Numbered from the stretch's first letter, positions 9,108 to 18,382 are shown. The stretch: 64,000 bases of DNA from Roseitranquillus sediminis (GCF_016918935.1 NZ_JAFFOB010000007.1:1-64000); one strand, 5' to 3'. A program made the numbers and translations. The notes: generated by a model from the letters alone, not told the origin.

Positions 9108-9259
9108 AATCCGGCACCTCTGGGTTTGCCATCGTCGCCCGGACCAATGGCGCATGCGCCGACCGATCCAATTACTCGCGCAAGGAAGCCTGCGTCCACG
9201 GCGTCTCGAGCCGGTCCATTGATGATCCCTGGTCAAGGCCATTGGCGCGGGCGGCATGT

Positions 9260-10127
9260 CTAAGAGTCAGGTCGGCCGGCTTTGCGTCGAGACCGACGAG
9301 CGCGTGAGCGCGTTCCTCTCCCGTCCCTTGGAGGGGTCGACGCATTCGCCGACGGCCCTTCCTCTGGCTCGATTGACCTGCGTCGAGGTTCGCGAGAATG
9401 GGGTTCGGGCACGCCCTCGAACCGGTATCGGGCATGCCCAAACCATCAGCCCTGCCGTGATGGTCGCTGTCGCGGTGAACGAGGTCGGCAAGCGCCGAGG
9501 GTGAGCCATCGATGCGCCGTTGGTTCAAGTACGGTGGCGCACGGTGGCCGCCAGCGTCACCGCCAGTCCCGTACCGCGCTACGCCGATGGCTCCGCGCGC
9601 GGCCTCCTGCACGCAAGCAACTGGGACAATGCCCCTGATGCTGAAGTCTTCCTCCATTCGGTCCAGCAACGTCTGCGAGGCGCCGACTTCGGCCTCACCG
9701 ATGACGCCGCATGGCGCTCTCCTCTCGACTCACCGTACATGATGACGAAGCACCTGGTGTCGATCAAACAGGCCTCGGCGCAGGCGAAGCAGGACCGGCA
9801 TCCCTGAGCGCGCGCCCATTGAGTCGCCTTGTCGCACTTCGCCTCGAACTTCGGCTGCGACGGTGAGGCCGCCTCGAAGGGGGCGGGTCCTGCTGGCATC
9901 CGCCGAGAGCAGGCGGCATCGACGGCGAAGCTCTCGCCCGAGACAGGTTCTCCTTCAGGCGTCGCTGCCCGTGCGGGATATACCTGCCTCGGCAGGTTGC
10001 ACTCGCGGAACTTGTCGTGCCGATAGGTCGGAAAGCGACTGATCCGCCATCCTGCCGCCCCGGCCCAGCCCGCAGAACTACCGGCAGTCGGCAGTTTCCT
10101 GCGATGAAGCACGGGCTCAGGCAACAT
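9260..10127 (-). pseudogene. Decayed IS1182-like transposase
   Basis: The minus strand preserves, in shifting frames, blocks of an IS1182/DDE transposase: YRHDKFRECNL, then VSGESFAVDAA (the family's GESFAVDAS with the catalytic Asp region), CAEACLIDTRCFVIM, MLDRMEEDFSIR and YLNQRRIDGS. At least three frameshifts disrupt it. Below about 9440 the similarity is weak, so the 3' limit is uncertain. Bases 9108-9259, between this and the IS256 remnant, hold nothing I can identify. Confidence 0.75.
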
Positions 10128-10190
10128 TATCGGCGCGGTCGACGGGATGAAGCCGCCGCTCTTGGCATGAATGCGTCCCGGCGCAGCTTA

Positions 10191-11117
10191 TCAAGAGGAT
10201 GCGACGAAGCGGGCCAACTTGCCGAGGGTCTGGAGACCCAGTTCCACGGCGCCGAATTCCTTCGCCTGCTGAAACTCCGCAGCCGTGCTGAAGACCATCC
10301 CTAGCGTGACTTTCGTCGCCCCGTCCCGATCCTCGAACGAGGCCCAGGCATCGGCATGTTTCGGCCCGTCCTCGCCCCAGAGCAATGTGTAACCGATCCT
10401 CTCCTCGGGCCGGACCTCGACATAGAGGTGGTGGTTCGGAAAGATGGTGCCGTCGGGCGCGATCATGTCGAACAACCACTCGCCGCCCGCTCGCAGGTTG
10501 ATCCGCTGCGTCCGGCAGGAGAAGCCATCCGGCCCCCACCATTGCGGCAGCGTTTCCGGGTTCATCCAGGCGCCCCACACGACGGATCGCGGTGCCTGGA
10601 TGAACCGCTGCAGCACCATGGTCCGTTCAGCCACCCCGACGAGGTTGTCGAGGCCGGCGCCGAACCCCTGCCGGTACCCGGCCTCCATACCCTCCACCAG
10701 CGACGAGAGCTGCACCGTCACGACCAGCCGGCTGCCTTCCTCCGCGCCCGAGATCTCCGCCGTCACCAGCGCTGCCGATCGCGTCACGCCGTCGAACGAG
10801 ATCACCTCATAATTGACGCTGCGTGCCGTCGGCTGCAGTTCCAGCCACCCGCAATCGCAGCGGATGTCGGGTTCGCCTGCGACCTTGCAGAGCGAAACCT
10901 CACGGCCACCGACTCTGGTGTCGGCCTCAAGGAACTCCACGCTGACCGAAGGCGATGGCGCAGCCCAGACCGCCCGCGCCGCCGGGGCCGTCCATGCCTC
11001 CCACAGCGCGTTCGGTGGCGCGGCCACGTCCCGCTCGAAGGTGAGCGTCGCGAAACGGCTCCTTCCCTCATCTGTCGGAGCATGCGGCGCACTGTCCTCA
11101 GTCAAGCATCGTGTCAT
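10191..11117 (-). CDS. Double AHSA1/SRPBCC domain protein
   Basis: The 308-residue protein consists of two AHSA1-type SRPBCC (START-like) domains, about 22-155 and 165-305. Each shows the family pattern of FERDVAAPPNALWEAWT or LQRFIQAPRSVVWGAWM, a WWGP-type segment (clear in the second, degenerate in the first) and a C-terminal amphipathic helix. These domains bind hydrophobic ligands. It overlaps the upstream ArsR gene by 4 bases (ATGA), the common ArsR-SRPBCC pair. Most members of that pair have a single AHSA1 domain, so this one is a fusion or duplication. Confidence 0.87.
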   Translation of the reverse strand: MTRCLTEDSAPHAPTDEGRSRFATLTFERDVAAPPNALWEAWTAPAARAVWAAPSPSVSVEFLEADTRVGGREVSLCKVAGEPDIRCDCGWLELQPTARSVNYEVISFDGVTRSAALVTAEISGAEEGSRLVVTVQLSSLVEGMEAGYRQGFGAGLDNLVGVAERTMVLQRFIQAPRSVVWGAWMNPETLPQWWGPDGFSCRTQRINLRAGGEWLFDMIAPDGTIFPNHHLYVEVRPEERIGYTLLWGEDGPKHADAWASFEDRDGATKVTLGMVFSTAAEFQQAKEFGAVELGLQTLGKLARFVASS

Positions 11118-11455
11118 CTGTAGCCATCCTTCCTCGCCATCATCACGAATGCGTCCAACCGATCGAGCCGGGCCTCCCAGATGGCCCGCTGCTCATCAAG
11201 CCACGCCCGCACCGGCTCCAGGGCCTCGGGAACCATGGCGCAGGTACGAGTCCGCCCGTCCTTCGACGTGCTTATCAGACCTGCTTCCTCCAGCACGGAG
11301 AGGTGCCGCATCACCGTTGGCAGTCGCAGCCCGGTAGGGCTGGCCAGATCCGTCACGCGCGTGGGCGTCTCGGCAAGCCGCGTCAGGATCGACCGGCGGG
11401 TCGGATCAGCCAAAGCGTGGAAGAGCAGCGAGAGATCCGGATCATGCTTAGCCAT
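11114..11455 (-). CDS. ArsR-family winged-helix regulator
   Basis: The 113-residue protein (start AKHDPDLSLLFHAL) is an ArsR/SmtB-type winged helix with LADPTRRSILTRLAE and the recognition segment RLPTVMRHLSVLEEAGLI. It has no Cys or His metal site, as is usual for the subgroup paired with AHSA1 proteins. The ATG at 11455 fits better than an in-frame ATG at 11494. The start codon is inside an inverted repeat, which suggests autorepression. Confidence 0.88.
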   Translation of the reverse strand: MAKHDPDLSLLFHALADPTRRSILTRLAETPTRVTDLASPTGLRLPTVMRHLSVLEEAGLISTSKDGRTRTCAMVPEALEPVRAWLDEQRAIWEARLDRLDAFVMMARKDGYR

Positions 11456-11516
11456 ACGTCTAAGTATGACGGGCGTCGGCAAAGGAGCAAGCAAAAAGGT
11501 TCGCCGGATGGCTAAG
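11447..11516. promoter_or_regulatory. Nested inverted repeats at the arsR-AHSA1 promoter
   Basis: CATAC-GTCTAA-GTATG (11453-11468) is a perfect 5-bp dyad covering the ArsR start codon. A separate perfect 9-bp pair, CTTAGCCAT at 11447-11455 and ATGGCTAAG at 11508-11516, brackets the presumed promoter. These are candidate autoregulatory operators; the binding protein is inferred. Confidence 0.4.
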
Positions 11517-11679
11517 TTTTGCCGCAGGGACGCGCCCAGCTAACACGATCGTCGACGTCGACCGCCGTTCTCGCCAAGAAACCCGCTCGCGACGAGGCGC
11601 CACTGCCGGTAGCAGCTGGCACCTCGATACCGTCCCTATCGGTTGCACCGCAGGCTTCGCGAGTGCAGTCGGCCGTAAT

Positions 11680-12690
11680 TCACGGCTCAGTAGGCACGCC
11701 GCCCTTCCAGTCGTCCCAGTTGCGGATGATCTCCTGCGCCAGCGCGTTGGCGACGCGAAAGGCATTCTCTGTCGCCGGGCCGAAGCCGCCAGAGTCCGCC
11801 GCGAGCGAGGCCGCCGCGCTTCCCCCCTCGGGCTGGCGGTCGAAGTTGGAGCCAGTCCGGAGCACGGCGATCCTGTCGAAATTCACCGCGCCTGCCTCGG
11901 CCGCGCGCGACAGCGCGGTCAATGTCGCGTTGTCCTCCATCTGAGTGGTGCAATACGTCGCCGCGCCGTCGGTCAATCGCTCCGTCCGGTCCTCCATCGC
12001 CTCGGCGACGATCCGCCCGTGCCAATAGGTGTCGGACGAGACGGTGTCGCAAGCGCTCACGAAGGGCGCCCGGCGTGCCGCCTCGGCATCATAGCTGGCG
12101 CGATACTCGGCCGCGCGGTCGCTGTCGGCCAACTCCACTTCTTGGGTAAGCTCCAGCGCCCGTTCGACCAGATCTGCGTTCAATTCGTAGACCTCGGATC
12201 CCGCCGACCACCCGCCTTCGCCGCCCGGCTCGGTGGTGCCGAGCGTCAGGGACCCGGTGCTCCAGTCCGCCGGGATCTCGCGCGGGTCGATCAGATGGCG
12301 CAGTCCGCCATCGACGACCCAGCGCGCCCAATGCGCCGAGCCGAGCGTTCCCTGCTCGGGGTCCACCCCCGCGATCCCTGCGATCAAGATGTAGCTTTCC
12401 GACAGGTCGACCACGTCGGACAAGGCTACGGCGGCGACCGACGAGGCGGCGTTGGCGAACCCCATCGTGGTAGTCATCACGCACAGATCGTCGTCGCAGA
12501 GAAGCTCCGGTGCGCTTTCCGGCAGCCCGGGGACATCAATTCGCCGGGTGAGGTCGAGGTTGTCGCGCCAAGGCTCGGTCTCTCCGTCGAACATCGTGAT
12601 GACGAGGACCTTCGGCGCAAAGCTCTCTTGCGCCGAGGCAGCGAGGGGCACGAGGAGGGCAGCAGCAAGGAGCACGGGCTTTAACGGCAT
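11680..12690 (-). CDS. Purine nucleoside permease (NUP) family protein, exported
   Basis: The 336-residue protein begins with a signal peptide (about 1-20, ending ASA-QE) and continues as a NUP-family domain, with VLVITMFDGETEPWRD near the N-terminus, MGFANAASSVAA, ILIAGIAGVDPEQGTLGSAHWA and RTGSNFDRQP. The family was named from a Candida nucleoside transporter, but the fold resembles nucleoside phosphorylases, so a periplasmic nucleoside-binding or hydrolytic role is possible. An AAAGGG ribosome site precedes the ATG. It stands alone between IS remnants and the ArsR pair. Confidence 0.82.
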   Translation of the reverse strand: MPLKPVLLAAALLVPLAASAQESFAPKVLVITMFDGETEPWRDNLDLTRRIDVPGLPESAPELLCDDDLCVMTTTMGFANAASSVAAVALSDVVDLSESYILIAGIAGVDPEQGTLGSAHWARWVVDGGLRHLIDPREIPADWSTGSLTLGTTEPGGEGGWSAGSEVYELNADLVERALELTQEVELADSDRAAEYRASYDAEAARRAPFVSACDTVSSDTYWHGRIVAEAMEDRTERLTDGAATYCTTQMEDNATLTALSRAAEAGAVNFDRIAVLRTGSNFDRQPEGGSAAASLAADSGGFGPATENAFRVANALAQEIIRNWDDWKGGVPTEP

Positions 12691-12914
12691 GGTGGACCCT
12701 TTCGATCAGCGCTTCATCATCTCCTGTTCGTTCCTTTAGAGACCTGACTGCTCGGCGCCCGCAAGTGTGGATCCGAGTGATGCGGCTCTTGACCGGCGTC
12801 AGGCATCGATCTGTTCCGCCGATTCCACGCTCTTGCAGTTCAGCGGAATCAACGCCGAGGACGAGTTGATCCTGCTCCCAGTATTCCCGGCGGGACATCG
12901 TGTCATTCTCCTCC

Positions 12915-13500
12915 TGTGGAAGACGCCTGGGTCGATGTGGCGTTCGATCCGAACTCAGTCTCCTTGTCGCTGATGATCGCCCGCCGGCCGCGCAGTTCGA
13001 CGATCGCGATCGATCTCCGGCGGGTCATGCGCGCTTCGGAGAGCGAGGTTTCGGCGAGGGCATCGGTGGGTGAATTTCGTCCACCCGCGCCCAAGACTTG
13101 GCCCTTGCCATCGGCGCGCGGACTTTTCGAGTCCGCTTGCGTCAGCCGCGTCGCCGTGCGGCCAGTCGTTCTTCGCGATACAGGCGGAACAGCGTATTGT
13201 GAGTCAGTTTGCAGCAGGAGGTGCCGGCGGCGATAGCGCGGACACGCAGGTCGTCGTCGACCGGCCGAGTCGAAAGGCGTCGCAACGTCTTCGGGCGCGA
13301 TCTCCCCCAGAACGCAGGCGTGGTCCTGAGAAAAACACATCCTGAATGTCAAAGTCACGGCTCGTACAGCATCGGGACTTTCGCCACAGTCTCCGCCAGC
13401 AGTTCCTTGAGCTGACTGTTCTCCTCTTCATTGAACGCAGGCCCGCATGCTCCTTCAGGATCGTGATCGCATATATCTTGCTGAGCCGGAACCTGCGCAT
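12915..13500 (-). pseudogene. Decayed IS3-family element (orfA-orfB remnants)
   Basis: On the minus strand, MRRFRLSKIYAITILKEHAGLRS (from 13500) matches an IS3 orfA start. Further on, in other frames, are HNTLFRLYREERLAARRRG and IVELRGRRAIISDKETEFGSNA, equivalent to the RLYREE and VSDNGTEFTSNA blocks of the orfB integrase core. The spacing is too short for a full element and frames change several times, so it is an internally deleted relic. Bases 12691-12914 and 13501-13776 hold no recognisable gene. Confidence 0.78.
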
Positions 13501-13776
13501 CCGATTATCTTTTTTCTGAAGAACAGCCCAAGCCCATTTCGGCGCATCTGCGGGGGCAAGGCCAAGGGTCAAGGCGTCGGCATCACTTGGCGAACACGCG
13601 GAGCTAAGCTGCCGATCAGGGACTTTTCCTGAGCCGCACTGCAAGATCCCGAACAGGGTTATGCGTGCGGCGCACGACATACTCCTGCGCGCGTATGCCA
13701 GCTGAACGGAACATCGTTTCCAATCCTGCTGTCGGCGACCTGACGCGCCTTTGCGCTCGCGCAGATCCGCCTGAAG

Positions 13777-14487
13777 TCAGCCCTCGCTCACCTCCGCCGC
13801 GTTGCCCTGCGCTTCGAAGAGGAAACTGCCGGTCTTCAGGTAGTGCCTCTCGAGCGCCTCCACCGCGTCGTCGGCACGCCGCGCCAGGACCAGGTCCTTC
13901 AGGGCGTCGTGCTCCGTCGAGACGGTCCGGGTGCGGCGAGACTTCCGGCGCGACTGGAAGCGATAGCGTATGTTGAGGTCATAAAGCTTCTCGCAGTTCG
14001 CGGCCAGGATCGGCGAGCCGCAGGCGGAGATGAGGGCCATGTGGAATGTCTTGTGCGCGTGCTCCCAGTCACGGTTGATGTCGGTGTCCTCGGCGCTTCC
14101 GAAGCGGGGGACACGCCCCAGCCGGAAATGCGCCAGGAGCACCTCCTCCTCCCACGTGCTGTCGCCGGAGGCGATCGAGCGGCGCAGAGCCTCGGTCTCG
14201 AGAAAGCACCGGTTCATGAGGATGTCCTGGAATTCGGCCTCGGACGTCAGTGCCACGAAGAACCCGCGCCGGTCCAGCCGGACGACCCACCCGTGGCTGG
14301 CGAGCTGGCTCAGCGCCTCGCGTATCGGTGAGGCGCCGCAGCCGTAGCGGTCGCAGAGAACGCGCAGCCGCAGCTGCTCGCCCGGGCGGAGCTCGGCGTA
14401 GAGGATGTCCTTCTTGATCGCCTCGAACGTCGAGATGCCCAGCGAGGTGGCCTTGCCCGGCGCGTCGTCCGTCCGCGCGTGTACCAC
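13777..14487 (-). CDS. GntR-family regulator with FCD domain
   Basis: A winged helix (about 18-85, with CGASPIREALSQLASHGWV) is followed by an FCD effector domain (about 90-225) whose HAHKTFHMALI and ALERHYLKTG segments carry the usual metal/ligand His residues. I start it at the GTG at 14487 because GGAG lies 7 bases upstream; an in-frame ATG at 14577 gives an unrelated N-terminus. It lies 105 bases after the ABC permease on the same strand and is the obvious candidate regulator of the FAH/ABC operon. Confidence 0.88.
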   Translation of the reverse strand: MVHARTDDAPGKATSLGISTFEAIKKDILYAELRPGEQLRLRVLCDRYGCGASPIREALSQLASHGWVVRLDRRGFFVALTSEAEFQDILMNRCFLETEALRRSIASGDSTWEEEVLLAHFRLGRVPRFGSAEDTDINRDWEHAHKTFHMALISACGSPILAANCEKLYDLNIRYRFQSRRKSRRTRTVSTEHDALKDLVLARRADDAVEALERHYLKTGSFLFEAQGNAAEVSEG

Positions 14488-14592
14488 GCCTGATCTCCAC
14501 TCAATCCGCCCCCGACCGCTGCGATCGATGCCGCCGGGGCCCTGCGTCAGCTCATCGGGACGCCTTGCTCCCCTCAAACCCGGCGGAGCCTG

Positions 14593-15468
14593 TCAGTGCT
14601 CCATCACCGCGCTCGACTTCTGCCAGAACACGAAGCGTTTCTGTGCCCACACGACCGCCATGAAGATCAGCATGCCGACGAGACTGAGATAAATGATCAG
14701 CGAGAACACCCGCGCCGTGTGCAGGTTGGTCGAGGCGATCCGGATCAGCTCGCCGAAGCCCTTGCCACCGCCGAGAAACTCGGCGGTGATGGCGCCGGCC
14801 ATCACGCCGACCGAGCCGATCTTCAGGCCAGTGAAGAAATGCGGCATTCCGGTGGGCAGTTTCATCTTGACGAGGGTCTGCCAACGGCTCGCACCCAACG
14901 TCTTGAAGAGCATCCGCGCGTTCTCGTCGGCCGCGTGCAGGCCGGCCGCCGTCCCGACAATAATCGGGAACGTCGCGATGTAGGTCGCGAGCGCGACCTT
15001 CGACTCGATCCCGAAGCCCAGCCACGCGATGAAAAGCGGCGCGAACGCGACCTTGGGCATCGTGTCGAACGCCACGAGATAGGGCATCAGCGCGCGCTCG
15101 CCGAATGCGGTCTCGCCCACGATGACGCCCAGCGTGAAGCCGAGAACGATCGCGAGGACGAAGCCGTAGAATACTTCCTTCATCGTGATCCAGAGCGAGG
15201 TCAGCATGTACCCCCCGGTGAGGAGGTTGTGTCCCACGAACCAGATCTGCTCGGCCGTCTCGACGGGCGAGGGCAGGATGATCGGCGAGACGATGCCTGT
15301 GACGACGACGAGCTGCCAGAGCCCAACGCCGAGAACGAAGATTGCCGCCATGGCGACCGAGCGCGGCACCCGGTCGAACCAGGAGCCCTCCTCGACCCAG
15401 ACTGTAGACACCGCACCGCTCGACGCGGCGATGTGAACCCCTTCGTCGGCCGGAGAGACATGGGTCAT
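14593..15468 (-). CDS. ABC transporter permease, SsuC/TauC type
   Basis: The 291-residue membrane protein has about six hydrophobic helices and the permease EAA-like loop (ADENARMLFKTLGAS, about 200-214) that contacts the ATPase. It resembles permeases of the nitrate/sulfonate/taurine and NMT1-type families. The start overlaps the ATPase stop by 4 bases (ATGA). It is encoded with the ATPase and NMT1-like binding protein, so the three form one importer. Confidence 0.92.
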   Translation of the reverse strand: MTHVSPADEGVHIAASSGAVSTVWVEEGSWFDRVPRSVAMAAIFVLGVGLWQLVVVTGIVSPIILPSPVETAEQIWFVGHNLLTGGYMLTSLWITMKEVFYGFVLAIVLGFTLGVIVGETAFGERALMPYLVAFDTMPKVAFAPLFIAWLGFGIESKVALATYIATFPIIVGTAAGLHAADENARMLFKTLGASRWQTLVKMKLPTGMPHFFTGLKIGSVGVMAGAITAEFLGGGKGFGELIRIASTNLHTARVFSLIIYLSLVGMLIFMAVVWAQKRFVFWQKSSAVMEH

Positions 15469-16286
15469 TCGAGTACTCCCATTTCGAGATGGCCCCGGAT
15501 TCGGTCCACGAGCGCGCCGAACCGTGGCGTCGTGATCATGTCCAGCGTCCGCGGCCGCGGCAGGTTGACCACGACTTCCTCGACGAAACGTCCCGGGCGG
15601 GGCGACATCACGTAGACGACGTCGGAGAGGATCACCGCCTCGGGTATCGAGTGGGTGACGAGGAAGACGGTCGCGTTGCGCTCCATGCAGATTCGCTGGA
15701 GCTCCATGTTCATGAAATCGCGCGTCAGCTCGTCGAGCGCGCTGAAGGGTTCGTCGAGGAGCAGCACCGAGGGTTTGGAGACCAGCATTCGGCAGATCGC
15801 CGCCCGCTGGGCCATTCCGCCCGAAAGCTCGTTTGGGTAGGCGCCAGCGAATTTCGACAGGCCCGCCATCCCCAGCAGCTCGCGCGCTTGGTCATGCGCC
15901 GCGCGGGCCGCCGCCTTACCGTCGCGGATCTCGATCGGCAGCACCACGTTCTCGATCACGGTGCGCCACGGGAAAAGCGTTGCCTGCTGGAACATCATTC
16001 CGATGTCGTCCCGCGTCCCGAGCACCGGGCGGCCGTCCAGCATGACCGAGCCTTCCGACGGCGGCTGCAGCCCCGCCATGATCTTGAGCAGCGTCGACTT
16101 CCCGCACCCGCTCGCGCCGATGACCGAAGAGAAGCTACCTTCCCTCAGCGTCAGGTTGATGTGGTCAAGGGCATGGACGTTCCGCTTGGGAAAGACCTTG
16201 CTGACGTCGGTGAGCACGTAGATCGGCCGCGCGTCCTGCGCGGCCGACTCCGTCTCGTGTGGAACTGCGTTCACTCGGCGTTCCAT
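15465..16286 (-). CDS. ABC transporter ATPase, SsuB/TauB type
   Basis: The protein (about 273 residues) shows Walker A GASGCGKST, Q-loop MMFQQATLFPW, signature LSGGMAQR, Walker B VLLLDEP and the H-loop VTHS, in order. It energises import through the adjacent permease. The ATG at 16286 overlaps the end of the binding-protein gene by 16 bases. A GTG at 16274 giving a GTGA overlap is an alternative start. Confidence 0.93.
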   Translation of the reverse strand: MERRVNAVPHETESAAQDARPIYVLTDVSKVFPKRNVHALDHINLTLREGSFSSVIGASGCGKSTLLKIMAGLQPPSEGSVMLDGRPVLGTRDDIGMMFQQATLFPWRTVIENVVLPIEIRDGKAAARAAHDQARELLGMAGLSKFAGAYPNELSGGMAQRAAICRMLVSKPSVLLLDEPFSALDELTRDFMNMELQRICMERNATVFLVTHSIPEAVILSDVVYVMSPRPGRFVEEVVVNLPRPRTLDMITTPRFGALVDRIRGHLEMGVLE

Positions 16287-17281
16287 GTTTCGATGAACTG
16301 GTTCGTGTAGACGCTCTCGAGATCGTCGAGCGGCTGTTCCAGTTCGCCGCTCGCAACCAGGCTGTCGTGCCATTCCTGCCAGTGCTCGGGGTCGTTGTAG
16401 CCCCAGCCGTTCTCCATGTTGTGCGGAATGCCGTTCTCCAGCACCTGGTCGAGCAGCGCGTTGGCAAAATCCTTGTCTTCGCCCTCCTGCGGATTTCCCG
16501 CCGCCAGATGCTCGAGAACACGCTCGCGGTTCGCTGGATCGCGCGTGAAGTTGTTGGCCCGCACCAGCGCCCGGCCGAAGCCCTCGACAGCCTCTGTATT
16601 CTCCTCGAGGAACTCGCGCGTCACCGCGTAGCCGTTGCCGAAGAGCGTCTGGAACCGCTCCGGAGTGATGTTGCGCATCGGCATGCCGCGGTAGGTCAGG
16701 ATCGCGCGGTCGGCGGTGCTGCCGACATAGGCCACGATCTCGTCGCGCATCAGGCCGGCGAGCGCCGTGCCACCGTCACCCACGGGGATGAATGTGTAGT
16801 CCTCAGGCTCGCTCATGCCGTAATCGTTGAGGATGGTCCGCGCGAAGCCCACCTCGGCCCCGTCGGCGGTGCCGACGCCGATCGCGTTCCCGGCGAGTTC
16901 GTCAGGCTCCTGGTATTCCGACTCCTCCGGCACGAGGATCCCGAACGAGCTGCGCGGCAGCGAATTGTAGATGAACACGATCTCTTCGCCGCGCGCGTTG
17001 GCGAGGATCACCGGCGCGGGCCCTGGTCGTCCGAACTGCGCCTGACCCGAAGCCAGCGCCTGAAGGATCGCCGACGAACCGTTCACCGCCTGCGGGATGA
17101 TCTCGAGTCCCTCGTCCGCGAAATAGCCCTCGCCTATGGCTACGAAGACGACATACGAGTTGATCGCCGAAGGGCTCGGCGACACGTAGGTGTATTGCTC
17201 CAGGTCTTGCGCGGCCACCGGGCCGGCGAGTGCCAACCCAAGAGCAATCGCACCGAGACCTGAGGTCCTCATTGCAGTCAT
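16271..17281 (-). CDS. ABC transporter substrate-binding protein, NMT1/THI5-like
   Basis: The 336-residue periplasmic protein has a signal peptide (1 to about 25, ending VAAQD) and an NMT1/SsuA-like fold: SPSAINSYVVFVAIGEGYFADEGLEI, then GSSAILQALASGQAQFG. The family binds thiamine precursors, sulfonates, aromatic acids and similar small molecules; the ligand here is unknown. The linked FAH-family hydrolase suggests a compound that becomes a beta-dicarbonyl acid. A hairpin precedes the gene. Confidence 0.9.
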   Translation of the reverse strand: MTAMRTSGLGAIALGLALAGPVAAQDLEQYTYVSPSPSAINSYVVFVAIGEGYFADEGLEIIPQAVNGSSAILQALASGQAQFGRPGPAPVILANARGEEIVFIYNSLPRSSFGILVPEESEYQEPDELAGNAIGVGTADGAEVGFARTILNDYGMSEPEDYTFIPVGDGGTALAGLMRDEIVAYVGSTADRAILTYRGMPMRNITPERFQTLFGNGYAVTREFLEENTEAVEGFGRALVRANNFTRDPANRERVLEHLAAGNPQEGEDKDFANALLDQVLENGIPHNMENGWGYNDPEHWQEWHDSLVASGELEQPLDDLESVYTNQFIETWNAE

Positions 17282-17313
17282 GTTGCTTTCCTCCCTTTCG
17301 GTTTTTTTTGCCG

Positions 17314-17344
17314 AAGTGCGGGCGCCCTCCCCGCGCCCGCACTT
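17314..17344 (-). terminator. Hairpin between FAH gene and ABC binding-protein gene
   Basis: A perfect 11-bp stem (AAGTGCGGGCG with CGCCCGCACTT, 9-base loop) lies directly after the FAH stop. In the sense of transcription it is followed by an A-run rather than a T-run, so it is more likely an RNA-processing or stability element setting unequal expression than an efficient terminator. Confidence 0.55.
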
Positions 17345-17345
17345 C

Positions 17346-18284
17346 CTACGCCGCCGGCTCGGACGCGTACTTGCCCGAACTCTGCGGCGGTAGCGCCTCG
17401 AGCCCCTTCTCCTGCCGCTCGAGACGCGTCTCGCGCGGCCAGGTCCGCTTCAGCTCGTCGCGGATCGAGATGGAGAGCCGCCCGATGCCGCCGCATTCCA
17501 GCTCGACCCTGTCGCCATCCTGGATGCTGCTGAGGCCACGGTGGTTCGTCCCGGTGGCGAGGACGTCGCCAGGCTCGAGCGCATGGATGCTGCTGGCCCA
17601 CTCGATGCAGCGGGCGATGTTGTGCCCCATGTCCGAGGTGTTGAAGCTCTGCTTCAGGTCGCCGTTGACCCAGAGCCTGATCGGGATGTCGTACGGATCT
17701 TGGACCTCATCGGCGGTGACGATCCACGGACCCATCGGCGCGAATGTCTCGCGCGACTTGCCCTGGAAGAAGACGTTGCGATCCGGCGGCAGCCCGCGGG
17801 CCGAGCCGTCGAGGAAGGGTACATAGCCGAAGACGTGATCCATCGCCGTGTCGGCGCCGACGTTGGCGGCGCGCTTGCCGATGATCACGGCGACTTCGGC
17901 CTCGCACTCGAAGTTGCTGGCGGGCACGTCGGGCAGAACCATCGTGTCGTCGGGTCCGATGACGGCGTTGGGCGCCTTGTGGAACGCGTTGATCGGCTTC
18001 GGCTCGGACAGCGTGCCATCCTCCAGGTAGTTCGTCGCCATGCAGACGATGTTGCGCGGCCGCGGCAGCGGGGCGCGGACACGGACCGAGCTCACCGGCG
18101 GGCCGCTCGCCTCCGCAACGTGCGCAGCGATCCTGTCTCGATAGCTGTCGAAGTTGGCGATCAGCGCCGCCATGAGATCCTCGCGCCGCAGATGCGGCAG
18201 ATCCTCGACGAGCGGTGTGATGTCGATGGCCTGCTCGTTGGCGAGCACGCAGAGCCTGTAATCGTCCGCATAGAACAGCCGCAT
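17346..18284 (-). CDS. Fumarylacetoacetate hydrolase family protein
   Basis: The 312-residue protein has the FAH C-terminal domain: RPRNIVCMATNY, metal-site residues in SNFECEAEVAVIIGK (E-x-E) and the conserved Asp in FLDGSARG, then WIVTADEV and LEPGDVLATGT. Such enzymes cleave C-C bonds or hydrate/decarboxylate acylpyruvate-like acids. The ATG at 18284 follows GGGAGG. It leads the operon FAH-SBP-ATPase-permease and is divergent from the NHL-repeat gene. Confidence 0.9.
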   Translation of the reverse strand: MRLFYADDYRLCVLANEQAIDITPLVEDLPHLRREDLMAALIANFDSYRDRIAAHVAEASGPPVSSVRVRAPLPRPRNIVCMATNYLEDGTLSEPKPINAFHKAPNAVIGPDDTMVLPDVPASNFECEAEVAVIIGKRAANVGADTAMDHVFGYVPFLDGSARGLPPDRNVFFQGKSRETFAPMGPWIVTADEVQDPYDIPIRLWVNGDLKQSFNTSDMGHNIARCIEWASSIHALEPGDVLATGTNHRGLSSIQDGDRVELECGGIGRLSISIRDELKRTWPRETRLERQEKGLEALPPQSSGKYASEPAA

Positions 18285-18328
18285 CGTTCCTCCCCGTTGT
18301 CGTTTGTTGTTTCTCGCGCAATTGATCA

Positions 18329-18382
18329 TCGAAAAATCGCGCCGGTCAATCCACTTTGTCGATAATCGCGCCTGGAGCAATC
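18329..18382. promoter_or_regulatory. Direct repeat in the FAH/NHL divergent promoter
   Basis: Two copies of a TCGA-A/T-AATCGCGCC-x-GG-xxx-AATC pattern begin at 18329 and 18359. Their AATCGCGCC cores are at 18335-18343 and 18364-18372, spaced 29 bp, close to three helical turns. That spacing suits cooperative binding by a regulator such as the nearby GntR protein; the assignment is inference. Confidence 0.45.

Noticed and set aside
9172-9669. A possible intact minus-strand gene of about 165 codons
   Set aside because: It contains only part of the transposase blocks; the rest lies in other frames, so it is a relic rather than a gene.
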